Below, piece after piece: positions 45,393 to 53,786 of a DNA stretch of 53,786 nt. Origin of the DNA: Flavobacteriaceae bacterium. GTDB taxonomy: Bacteria; Bacteroidota; Bacteroidia; Flavobacteriales; Flavobacteriaceae. The stretch lies in assembly GCA_947457255.1 (NCBI GenBank), contig CANGUZ010000010.1, positions 1-53,786 of the forward strand. The letters are read 5' to 3'. How positions within the stretch are numbered: the stretch's first letter is position 1; each line of letters begins with the position of its first letter. The translations under genes were made by a program, and so were the position numbers. Below the pieces are notes generated by a model. It made no database searches and had not been told where the DNA came from. It saw nothing but the letters and a program-made list of their open reading frames with translations.

Positions 45393-45932
45393 ATGAAAGG
45401 ATTTATTTTTACCAATTTTATAGAATTTGTTGAAACAACCCATGGATTAGAAATGGTTGATGAAATGATCACTAATTGCAATTTACCCTCTGAAGGTATT
45501 TATAGTTCATTTAGCAGTTATGACTTTGATGAATTAGTTAGTCTTTTAACTTATGTCTCTAAAAAGACAGATGTCAATCCGGAAATTTTATTAGAGAAAT
45601 TTGGGATTTTTGTTTTTCCATATCTTATCGGTAAGCATTCCTATATCATTGAGCACTTCGATAATGCTTTAGATTTAATAGCAGGTATTGAAAATCATAT
45701 TCATATTGAAGTAAGAAAACTTTATAATGATGCAGACCTTCCAACTTTTAGAGTTGTAGAAAAAACAACCAAAAAATTAAGCGTAATTTATAATTCTTCA
45801 AAAGGGTTAACCTACTTTGCTATAGGTTTAATAAAAGAAACCTTAAATCATTTTAATGTTAGTGGAGCTGTTACTATTGACAAGTCTTTTGATGCTAAAA
45901 ATGGAGTAAAATTTGATATTGAACTAAATTAG
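45393..45932 (+). CDS. H-NOX haem-based gas sensor
   Basis: 179 residues, the full length of a stand-alone H-NOX (haem NO-binding) domain. FIFTNFIEFVETTHGLEM at the N-terminus, the ENHIHIEVRKLY segment with the proximal haem ligand (His102 or His104), Pro117 in DLPTFR and the YNSSKGL motif (133-139) identify it. The usual haem-propionate motif is YxSxR; here the Arg is Lys137. H-NOX proteins bind NO and control a partner kinase or cyclase. Between a CheY-like regulator and a histidine kinase gene, it probably regulates that kinase. Confidence 0.88.
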   Translation: MKGFIFTNFIEFVETTHGLEMVDEMITNCNLPSEGIYSSFSSYDFDELVSLLTYVSKKTDVNPEILLEKFGIFVFPYLIGKHSYIIEHFDNALDLIAGIENHIHIEVRKLYNDADLPTFRVVEKTTKKLSVIYNSSKGLTYFAIGLIKETLNHFNVSGAVTIDKSFDAKNGVKFDIELN

Positions 45933-46022
45933 ATACCTGTAATTTAATGTTTTTTACCTGTAATAAACACACTATCATTTTCCCTTATTTTATTATTTAA
46001 ATGACTAAAAGACCTATTTATT

Positions 46023-48509
46023 TTGAGTACAAATAATATAGAAATATTAAAAAAAGCACTTGAAAGAGAGCGCAAAGCTAGAGAACTTGCTGAAAGTTTT
46101 GTAGAAAATCGCTTGAGGGAGCTTTATGTTAATAACATACAGCTTTCAAATAGAGTATTGACTCAAGAAGAATTTCAGAACGATCTTTTAGACAATCTAG
46201 TAGATGCATTATTTGTAGTTGATTTTAATGGTGACATTTTAAAAATTAATAAAGAAGCAACGAAACTTCTAGGCCTTAATAATGATTTTAAAATAGATAA
46301 TATAACACAATTTTCTAATAGACACAAAAAGGAAATCTACAAACTATTAAGCAAAGATAATCTTGAAAGCGAAAAGGAAGTTTTTTATTATGAATTTATA
46401 AATGCAAAAAAAGAAAAAAAATACGTTACTATTAAATCGAAAATTTTAGTTGATTCTGAAAAAATCCCCTATGCGCATCAAGCCATTGTAAGGGACGTAA
46501 CCGAAAAGTATTTGCTTGACTTAAAAGTACAAAAGCAACAGCAATTTGAAAAATTTGAATCACAGATAGTAAAAGATTTATTAAAGAGTAATGATATTTT
46601 TACTAATGCTTTTGAATTAGTTAATCATATTGCCGAATTTTTAAATACGGATGATTGCGTATTTTATGGCTTTATAAACGGAGATTTAGTCCAATTGGCA
46701 ACAACAAGTAATAAATTAGACGCGAATCACATCATAAAAAACAAATTAACAATTCCCATTGATAAAGGTGTGGTTGGAAGAGTAGCAAGAACCAAAAAAG
46801 GCGAAATAATTAATGATACGAGTAAAGATAAAGATTACATTATTGACGATTTGTCTCGGCTTTCCGAAATTACTGTTCCAATTTTGTTGGATGACCAGGT
46901 AGTTGGAATTATTGATTCTGAGCATCCTGATAAAAATCACTATACTAAAGATCAATTAGCTGCTTTATCTAAAATTTCAATTTTAATTTCTCTTCATATA
47001 AAAAATTCATCTTCAGAATTAGAGAAAAGTTTAAAGCAACAAGAACTAGAAGCTACAAAAAACAGATTAGAAATTATTTTTGAAAGTTATTCTGATGCTA
47101 AAGTTATAGAATCTAAAGACGGACAAATAGAATTTGCCAGCAATGCTTTTTTAAATCTTTTTAATATGCCTATGGAGGCACATGATCAATTAATAGGTTT
47201 ATCTTGTGAAATTGCAAGAGAAAATTTTAAAGGTTTTTTTCTTTATGAAGATGAATTTGTTAGTAGAGTTGAAGAAATAATTAAAAATCAAGAGGCGGTA
47301 AATAATGAATTACTTGAATTAAAAGACGGTAAATTTGTTTCTAGAAGTTATACCCCAATATTACTAAACGGCAAATTAGACGGTCATGTTTGGAGATATA
47401 GAGATGTTACACTTCAAATTAATTATGATAAAAGTTTAGAATTTCAAAATGCAAAATACAAAAATATTATTGAGAATATTAATCTTGGATTAATGGAAGT
47501 TGATAATAATGATATCATTTTATCTTTAAATAACGCTTTTTGCAATATGAGTGGTTATGCTTCAGATGAACTTATTGGAAAGCGAGCAAAAGATTTATTA
47601 ATTACAAACCAATATCTAGAAATCATAGATAAGAAAATCAGAATTAGAAAGGATGGTATTGATGATGTATACGAAATTGAAATTTTAGCTAAAAATGGAG
47701 AAACGAAGTATTGGCTAGTAAGCGGTTCTCCTAACTACAACATTAATGGTGAAATAATCGGCTCGTTAGGTATTCATTTGGATATTACAGAAATAAAAAC
47801 CTTAATTTTTAAAAACGAAAAATTAATTTCAGACTTAAAGGAAAGTAACATTGAACTTTCTAATTACGCCCATATAGTATCCCACGATCTTAAAACACCT
47901 TTACATAGTATTGCATCATGTGTCGATTGGATTAAAGAAGATAATGAGGGTAAATTAAGCAAGGATAGCTTAGAATATATTTCTATCATTAATGAATCTA
48001 TAATTGATATGAATCAGTTAATTTCTAGTACTTTACAATATTCCGAACTTAGATCTTCTCAAAAAGAACACAACAAATCTGAAACACAGCTAGTGGTTGA
48101 GGGTATTATAATGAATATAGATATTAACAAAATCAAAAGTGTTAGTATCAATATATTAAAGCCATTACCCGATATTAAATTAAATAATACTAAGACCAAA
48201 CAGATCTTTCAAAATTTAATTGAGAACGCCTACAAATATAGAGATGCCAATAAAAACAGCTTTGTTACTATTAATTGGGAAAATCAAAATGAATTTATAC
48301 TGTTTTCTATTGAAGACAACGGTATAGGTATAGCCGAAGAACATTTTGATTTTATTTTTCAAGTCTTTAAAAAACTAAATAACAGAACAGATTCTAGCGG
48401 TATCGGATTATCAATTGTTAAAAATATAATAGAGACTGCGGGTGGTAAAATTTGGTTTGAATCAAAATTAAACGTAGGCACTACCTTTTATTTTACTTTA
48501 CCTAAATAA
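46023..48509 (+). CDS. PAS/GAF sensor histidine kinase, probable H-NOX partner
   Basis: 828 residues without membrane segments: N-terminal coiled coil (10-45, RERKARELAESFVENRL), PAS (about 50-170), GAF (about 185-330, with VVGRVARTKKGEIIND), PAS (about 345-470), PAS with PAC (about 475-595), HisKA with His621 (SHDLKTPLHS), and HATPase with N, G1 and G2 boxes (NLIENAYKYRD, EDNGIGI, SGIGLSIVK). The coiled-coil/PAS/GAF start resembles the cytoplasmic kinases that pair with H-NOX proteins. No in-frame ATG is near, so TTG 46023 is taken as the start, 90 bp after the H-NOX stop. It probably phosphorylates the CheY-like protein at 44971. Confidence 0.88.
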   Translation: MSTNNIEILKKALERERKARELAESFVENRLRELYVNNIQLSNRVLTQEEFQNDLLDNLVDALFVVDFNGDILKINKEATKLLGLNNDFKIDNITQFSNRHKKEIYKLLSKDNLESEKEVFYYEFINAKKEKKYVTIKSKILVDSEKIPYAHQAIVRDVTEKYLLDLKVQKQQQFEKFESQIVKDLLKSNDIFTNAFELVNHIAEFLNTDDCVFYGFINGDLVQLATTSNKLDANHIIKNKLTIPIDKGVVGRVARTKKGEIINDTSKDKDYIIDDLSRLSEITVPILLDDQVVGIIDSEHPDKNHYTKDQLAALSKISILISLHIKNSSSELEKSLKQQELEATKNRLEIIFESYSDAKVIESKDGQIEFASNAFLNLFNMPMEAHDQLIGLSCEIARENFKGFFLYEDEFVSRVEEIIKNQEAVNNELLELKDGKFVSRSYTPILLNGKLDGHVWRYRDVTLQINYDKSLEFQNAKYKNIIENINLGLMEVDNNDIILSLNNAFCNMSGYASDELIGKRAKDLLITNQYLEIIDKKIRIRKDGIDDVYEIEILAKNGETKYWLVSGSPNYNINGEIIGSLGIHLDITEIKTLIFKNEKLISDLKESNIELSNYAHIVSHDLKTPLHSIASCVDWIKEDNEGKLSKDSLEYISIINESIIDMNQLISSTLQYSELRSSQKEHNKSETQLVVEGIIMNIDINKIKSVSINILKPLPDIKLNNTKTKQIFQNLIENAYKYRDANKNSFVTINWENQNEFILFSIEDNGIGIAEEHFDFIFQVFKKLNNRTDSSGIGLSIVKNIIETAGGKIWFESKLNVGTTFYFTLPK

Positions 48510-48792
48510 CATTTTACCAAAAATGATTTAATCAAAAAGGCAAAAAACGCTTTCATAGAAAACTTAACAAAACAAAAAACAATCCACCCCGCCATAATGG
48601 CTTTGATTAGTAGTTTACCTTTCCTTTAATTATCTACACAGGAGCAACCCCTATAGTTATTGGAGATTCAATAGCTGCTTTATATGTTTCTATGGCTCAT
48701 AAATCACTTCTGGGTATACCACAAGGTTTTTATAAATTTTATTTCATCATTAGTAAATAATTAATTGTTATGAAATAGGAGCAAGGGATTTT
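48510..48792. other. Gap between convergent genes with a possible gene scrap
   Basis: No terminator stands out. At about 48625-48760 a plus-strand frame reads IYTGATPIVIGDSIAALYV and on to a stop, without a start codon; it may be a fragment of a lost gene. I recognise no family. Confidence 0.3.
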
Positions 48793-51700
48793 TTAATTAA
48801 TGATAATCTTTTTATTAATATGACCTTTTGTTGTTTCTACTTTTACAATATATGTTCCAGAACTTATATTATAAACTGGGATTTTAATTTTTGCTTGATC
48901 TTCATTTTTAACCTCCCAAGCACTTAAAAATTGACCAAGAATATTGAATAGAATAACTGATTTTACTTTTGTATCTATTTCGTTGTTATTTACATTTATC
49001 ATTTTGTCATTTTTTGTAAATGCTACCCTAATATTTTCGCTTGAGACCAAGATATTTTCCTCTATAGCAGCTGTTTTTTTAAATCGTAAAGAAAAACGAT
49101 CATTTACAGTTCCTACAGGAAGATAAATTTCGAAAGCTTCTTTGCGGATGTCATGATATAAATTAGTAACATTATCAAAAATATATATGCTTTGATTTGA
49201 ATCAAATTCTTCAAGATCATCAATATTGAATTTCACATTTCCTTCCACTGCGGTAACAACTCCTAATGGATATACATTTGAAGTATTAAAATAGCCATCA
49301 CCTTGAATCACTAGTTTTGTATTGGTATTTAAGAAATACATGTCGTTTGGCTGAACATCAATCATATTTGCATCATAGCCAATATCAATCCCACTAGTTG
49401 CATTTTTGTCCATAAATCCAAGAAGCAATTGCCTTTGGAGATTATTTGCAGCTATGAATCCTAATCTAATTTTAGGGAATTTAGTTTTTGACGGAATTAC
49501 ATCATTTTTGTTATTGAATACATTTTCAAAAACAGTAGAAGGAGATTTTCTGAATAAGGGATTGGGATTTGTTTCATCATATTCTTTTATAAAAGCTCTC
49601 TGGCTGTTGTCAAAATTTATGATTCCACCGGTATCACTTCCATATAAAATAAAACCTTGCCCTACGGGAATGTATCTTCCAGGAATTCTGTTGCTTGAGC
49701 CTAAAACGCTAATCCCAGCTGGAGCAACTGCAGCCGCACCCCCAACAAGGTTTCGAGTTGCATATCCTCCTTGGTATTGAGCCAATACGTGAGAGTTATT
49801 AGTACTATAATGCTCCCAAAAATATAATGTTCCAGTTATTGAATCAATATTTGCATTGATAAAAGCATAGGAATCTAAAGCAGATGCGTATGGATTTCCG
49901 CACAAATTGATGTTGTTGGCTGCAATTGTACTAGTAATAATCCCGTTATTTGGTTTTCCTACAAAAGTATAGTTTTGAGTTTCTGTAGCCGCACCACTTC
50001 CTTTCAAGGTAAATCCTTGAGCTGGAAGTAAAGTTCCTGTTTGGGATACTCTTGTCCAATTGGCATAAACAGGAGTTAGATTTTGGAATTTATTTATCCA
50101 AAACGTACTTAATGTAATTGGGTTTGTGGGACTACCGTCATATCCAGATGTCCAAACGATATCCTGAATATTTTCGGGATATGTTCCGTCTTTCATAATA
50201 CCAGCTACCGTAAAGGAATTATTGTTGCTAGTAGTGTTTATTGCCCCCACAGGAGATGACCAATAATTATAGTTGAATTTATTTGATTGTCCTTGTTGGT
50301 CTCTTTCAATATATCCAGCACTTGTAACTTCCAAATCACTATTAATGGTTTGAATCAATTGTGATTTCCCTTGTAAATCTATTTTACCGTCTAATTTTAG
50401 ATAACTAGAAATTTCAATTTTTGAATCATTTGCTGCTGTTAATGTGTTGCTGTCTACTAATAATCCCAATACGGTTTTATTACCATTAGATGAGATATTA
50501 TGTGAGGTTTGAACTATATTCCAATCAATTCTTGTTGAGGCATCTATACCAATACTATTAGGGACATCCCAAACTGGATAATTGGTCCAAGTATTGTCTG
50601 TTTCCCAATTTCCATCAGCTACTGAAGTATAAGGAATTGGTGCCGTATCTGGTTCTTGAATATAAATGCCTTTCAATTTACCATTTTTAGAGTTGCCAGA
50701 TTTATCTACTAAATAGCCATTATTGATGTCGCTTGCACGATTCATTTGATAATAACCTAACAAATTAGTCCAACTTAAGTCATTTGTATTTTTGGGAATA
50801 ATTACTCCTTTTACATTGCCATTTCCATCATCTGTGATTTCCTGATTCATCGTTTGACGAATTTGATCTACTGTCAAACAAGTATTCCATATGCGCAGTT
50901 CGTCTGCATAGCCGTTATAATAATTATGAGGAATAGACTTGTTTTGACTCATTGCACCCAAAATAAAATCCACATTATTCCCTGTTGGGTTTGCGCCAGC
51001 AGCGGTATTATCCAATATTCCATCGATGAATAATTGATAGTTTGTACCGTCGAAAGTAACCGCAATATGATACCATCTATTAGTGTCTATGGCATGTGTG
51101 GCGATTATGGAATTGTTATCCCAATTGAATGAAACAAAATTGTTAACCAATCTTAAATCATAGCCATCAGTCGAAGTTGGGCTGAGATGTTTTGAGAGAA
51201 TTGTTTGTGTATTGCTATTGGTAGCGTTCGGTTTTATCCATGCCTCTATGCTAAAATTTCCACTATTTAAATTAAAGTTATTTTTAAAGTTAACATTGTC
51301 ATCAATTCCATCAAAATTGACAACATTACAAAGCGAAAGTGTTATAAGAGCTTCGTCAGTATTGTCGCAACTTGTTGTCCATCTTAAGGTATAAATTCCA
51401 ATATTTGGGCTGTAAAATTCTGAAGTTGGACTTGTGCTATCCGAAAATATTTCTCCACCACCTGACGGACCACTAATGATAGACCAAGACCCTGTTGTTC
51501 CTGTGTTTGCTGCTAAGGTAACATTATCGCCACCACAAGCTGATATCTGATCGGGACCCGCCATACCTGCCAAACATAAACTTTCATCAATGGTTACTTG
51601 AATTGCACCTTCAATAGGTAAATTGCATTCAGATGTATCATATCCTTGAAAAAAATTCTTTGTGAAAGTAATTCCTGAAATAGCACCTTGACCTGTTATG

Positions 51701-53739
51701 TTTCCAGCATCTAAAGAAACCACAGGATTACAACCTGCATTTAGTATAATATCACAATCAGTTGTAACATCAAGGTCGAAGCTTACATCTGCATATATAT
51801 ATTCAGGATGACCAGGCGTTATGGGTAATGTACCCAATTCCCAAATAATTTTATTCAATATTGGATCGAAATAGGGAGCAGTGTTTGGTGCAAAACCATG
51901 GTAGGTGTGATATACAATAGTTCCTGTAAGAAAAATTGAGGTTGCTGGAATTGGAATTGAAATTATAGTGTTGTTTGTAGCATCGGTACCTTCATTAGTG
52001 ATATCGAGTGAATAATTAATTGTTTGACCAGGCAATGCATTTAGTATGGGAGGGTTTGTAATATTATTTATCGAATTAACACTTATTAATCCTTTCGGTT
52101 CAGGTAAATAAGCGTCAACTGACATGGCGAATCCAAAAATGGTATATATATCAGAGTTGGATCCAAATCTAAAAGTTGTAGAAGTTTGATTGTTAGCTAT
52201 GATGGAATTACCTGCATTTGGGATTGTGTACATACTAAAATCAACCCCTGTGTTGTTTACTAAATTAGGAATACTATTTCCAGCAGCAGGGAACGGGAAT
52301 ATTGAAGAATTAAAGAAGTTAGTAGTTGAATTGCCTGAATGACTTAATACCAAATAGTTCGCAGGATAAACCGTTGGATTGGCATTTAGTTTTTGCACAG
52401 CTAAATAATCACCAGTTAAGGCAACATCTCCTTCGCTTGCCATTACCCCCAGTTTCATATTAACAGGCCCTGAACCAACAGTTGTAAATCCTGAAATAGG
52501 GATGAGGCCATATTGACCTCTGTTCGCTTGCCCATTTATATTAGCATACCCATCAAAAAGTGTAACGGCACGACTTTTCATCAAAGGATTTGAGTAAATT
52601 ACTACCATTCCCCAACCTCCCGAATAGCCAGGTGATGAGTCTATTCCTTCTTTTAAAGCTATATCGGCTACAGTGTATGCTCCAGTTCCATGTGTTTTTA
52701 CATAATCTGTGATTTCTTGGTATCCAACAAAAATTCCACTTTGGGCAGCTCCAGGAAACCAAATATCAGAATTTACACCATTAGGTTTTGCCGTGATTGT
52801 AATGTAAGCTGCATCGCCTGGTCCTTTCAGAGAAACTACTTTTTTGTCATATACTTTAGTTAAAGTTGTATATGTAGGAACAGTACCTGAAACAATAACT
52901 GTTGCTGAAGAACTATTTCGAGTATTCGCCGGACTTAAATTTGTTGCGGTGTTTCTGATTAGTTGATTAATGGTTAAAGTTGTCGTTCCGTCTACAATAC
53001 TATAGGGAGTAGTAAGAGTTGCAGTAGCTGTGGTTCCTGATACAATTATGTTTACAGGAACATTTGTTGCAGCGCTACCATTTATAGAAAGTGTTACTGT
53101 ATTTGGAGCCACATTATTGGTGTACCTAAAAACATAGGTATTACCATTTCCTGAAAAGGTATAAATAGGGCTTCGATTGTTATTACTAGGATTGTTTCTA
53201 GTTATGTTTAAATTATAATTTGTATTAACTATAAATTGATTGTCAATTACGGTCAAATTATCATTAATTGTTTTTGTGCCACTTTGAACTTGTTTTGAAG
53301 CAGTAAAAGAATCAAGATTATCTGATTTACCGGTCCAATAGAGTGCTGCAAAAAGAACATTTGAACAGTTTTGATTGGCACCATTTTCCCCAGAATTAGA
53401 AAGTTCTAGAGTTGCCGTTGAAGAATTAAGAGTAGCGGGGTCGCCATCAATATCAATGAATTCCATTGTATTTCTTTGATTGTTGGTGGTGTTGGAGTAA
53501 TTTGCAAGTGATAAATTTGTATTTCCAATTAATGTAAAGTCACCTTTAATATTATATATTTTTTGAGTTGGTGAGGCTGAGGAAGTTCTTTGAGAAAAGT
53601 TAACTTGTGGGGTTACCTGTGTTTGCGCCTTAACGTGAATAGTTACGAAAAATAATAGTATTAAAAATACTATATATATTATGTTATTTTTAGTAGTAAA
53701 AAGACAGTTTTTTTCAGCTAGTAGGGTAGTTTTTTCCAT
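48793..53739 (-). CDS. Giant secreted LamG-domain protein with T9SS tail
   Basis: 1648 residues. After a long N-region the signal peptide spans about 20-38 (ending VKAQ). Residues 40-550 form a beta-rich region of a kind seen in flavobacterial surface proteins (LFAALYWTGKSDN, GGWGMVVIYSNPL, GDVALTGDYLAV). A DUF11-like repeat follows (about 565-690, INYSLDITNEGTDATNN), then a PKD/Ig-like segment, a LamG/concanavalin-like domain (about 805-970, VNFDGIDDNVNF, SIEAWIKPN, RWYHIAVTFDGTNYQLFIDG), a long region of Thr/Asn-rich beta structure, and a type A T9SS sorting domain (about 1560-1648, SVILFNILGQ, SSGTYIVKVE). It is probably a surface adhesin or binding protein. No catalytic motif seen. It stands alone with its start 48 bp from the right edge. 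Confidence 0.85.
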   Translation of the reverse strand: MEKTTLLAEKNCLFTTKNNIIYIVFLILLFFVTIHVKAQTQVTPQVNFSQRTSSASPTQKIYNIKGDFTLIGNTNLSLANYSNTTNNQRNTMEFIDIDGDPATLNSSTATLELSNSGENGANQNCSNVLFAALYWTGKSDNLDSFTASKQVQSGTKTINDNLTVIDNQFIVNTNYNLNITRNNPSNNNRSPIYTFSGNGNTYVFRYTNNVAPNTVTLSINGSAATNVPVNIIVSGTTATATLTTPYSIVDGTTTLTINQLIRNTATNLSPANTRNSSSATVIVSGTVPTYTTLTKVYDKKVVSLKGPGDAAYITITAKPNGVNSDIWFPGAAQSGIFVGYQEITDYVKTHGTGAYTVADIALKEGIDSSPGYSGGWGMVVIYSNPLMKSRAVTLFDGYANINGQANRGQYGLIPISGFTTVGSGPVNMKLGVMASEGDVALTGDYLAVQKLNANPTVYPANYLVLSHSGNSTTNFFNSSIFPFPAAGNSIPNLVNNTGVDFSMYTIPNAGNSIIANNQTSTTFRFGSNSDIYTIFGFAMSVDAYLPEPKGLISVNSINNITNPPILNALPGQTINYSLDITNEGTDATNNTIISIPIPATSIFLTGTIVYHTYHGFAPNTAPYFDPILNKIIWELGTLPITPGHPEYIYADVSFDLDVTTDCDIILNAGCNPVVSLDAGNITGQGAISGITFTKNFFQGYDTSECNLPIEGAIQVTIDESLCLAGMAGPDQISACGGDNVTLAANTGTTGSWSIISGPSGGGEIFSDSTSPTSEFYSPNIGIYTLRWTTSCDNTDEALITLSLCNVVNFDGIDDNVNFKNNFNLNSGNFSIEAWIKPNATNSNTQTILSKHLSPTSTDGYDLRLVNNFVSFNWDNNSIIATHAIDTNRWYHIAVTFDGTNYQLFIDGILDNTAAGANPTGNNVDFILGAMSQNKSIPHNYYNGYADELRIWNTCLTVDQIRQTMNQEITDDGNGNVKGVIIPKNTNDLSWTNLLGYYQMNRASDINNGYLVDKSGNSKNGKLKGIYIQEPDTAPIPYTSVADGNWETDNTWTNYPVWDVPNSIGIDASTRIDWNIVQTSHNISSNGNKTVLGLLVDSNTLTAANDSKIEISSYLKLDGKIDLQGKSQLIQTINSDLEVTSAGYIERDQQGQSNKFNYNYWSSPVGAINTTSNNNSFTVAGIMKDGTYPENIQDIVWTSGYDGSPTNPITLSTFWINKFQNLTPVYANWTRVSQTGTLLPAQGFTLKGSGAATETQNYTFVGKPNNGIITSTIAANNINLCGNPYASALDSYAFINANIDSITGTLYFWEHYSTNNSHVLAQYQGGYATRNLVGGAAAVAPAGISVLGSSNRIPGRYIPVGQGFILYGSDTGGIINFDNSQRAFIKEYDETNPNPLFRKSPSTVFENVFNNKNDVIPSKTKFPKIRLGFIAANNLQRQLLLGFMDKNATSGIDIGYDANMIDVQPNDMYFLNTNTKLVIQGDGYFNTSNVYPLGVVTAVEGNVKFNIDDLEEFDSNQSIYIFDNVTNLYHDIRKEAFEIYLPVGTVNDRFSLRFKKTAAIEENILVSSENIRVAFTKNDKMINVNNNEIDTKVKSVILFNILGQFLSAWEVKNEDQAKIKIPVYNISSGTYIVKVETTKGHINKKIIIN

Positions 53740-53786
53740 AACGTTATCATTAATAATCGTTTTTAAATTAGTTTTAGAAAAAATAA

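Overview
The window looks like a chromosomal stretch of a Bacteroidetes bacterium, most likely Flavobacterium or a close relative. The evidence is low GC, a SusC/SusD pair, a hybrid two-component regulator, three proteins with C-terminal tails of the type IX secretion system (T9SS), lipoproteins with short spacers, promoters resembling TTTG/TAnnTTTG, and almost no Shine-Dalgarno sequences. No database was searched; names rest on motifs read in the translations.

Layout. (1) 1-2459, minus: a NUDIX hydrolase overlapping by 8 bp a PLD-nuclease/SF2 helicase that runs off the left edge; a defence-type pair. (2) 2697-8597: a CotH-kinase lipoprotein, divergent from a large secreted protein (lamin-tail domain, five FN3-like repeats, PHP-type metallohydrolase, T9SS tail). 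(3) 8600-9200: a palindrome-rich repeat patch. (4) 9205-16553, plus: reductive pyrimidine catabolism, with an NCS1 permease, dihydropyrimidinase, a nitrilase-type beta-ureidopropionase and PreT/PreA. A GxxExxY gene bracketed by inverted repeats sits inside it. An M20-type carbamoylase at 36910-38145 probably belongs to the same pathway.

(5) 16554-36900: an accessory block between preA and that carbamoylase. It opens with a long palindrome, a tRNA-3'-end-like segment, a strong terminator and a decayed tyrosine recombinase. A sucrose/fructan/raffinose-type utilization locus follows: an HTCS regulator with a sugar-binding sensor, two GH32 enzymes, a T9SS-tailed putative glycan-binding protein, an MFS sugar porter, SusC, SusD, a GH36 alpha-galactosidase and a PfkB fructokinase. 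A near-identical 15-bp palindrome lies just after preA and just before the carbamoylase, so the block looks inserted into an ancestral operon.

(6) 38233-41615, minus: a transglutaminase-like protease, an alpha-E protein and a circularly permuted ATP-grasp protein, a conserved but poorly understood amide-bond system. (7) 41948-44262, minus: an MBOAT acyltransferase with an SGNH-like partner. (8) 44971-48509, plus: a CheY-like regulator, an H-NOX haem sensor and a PAS/GAF histidine kinase, probably a nitric-oxide-responsive pathway. (9) 48793-53739, minus: a 1648-residue secreted LamG protein with a T9SS tail.

The parts most worth follow-up are the NUDIX/PLD-helicase pair, the interrupted pyrimidine operon with its recombinase remnant, the mixed GH32/GH36 locus, the H-NOX with a Lys where the haem-propionate Arg is expected, and two repeat patches in which palindromes vary inside a constant framework.
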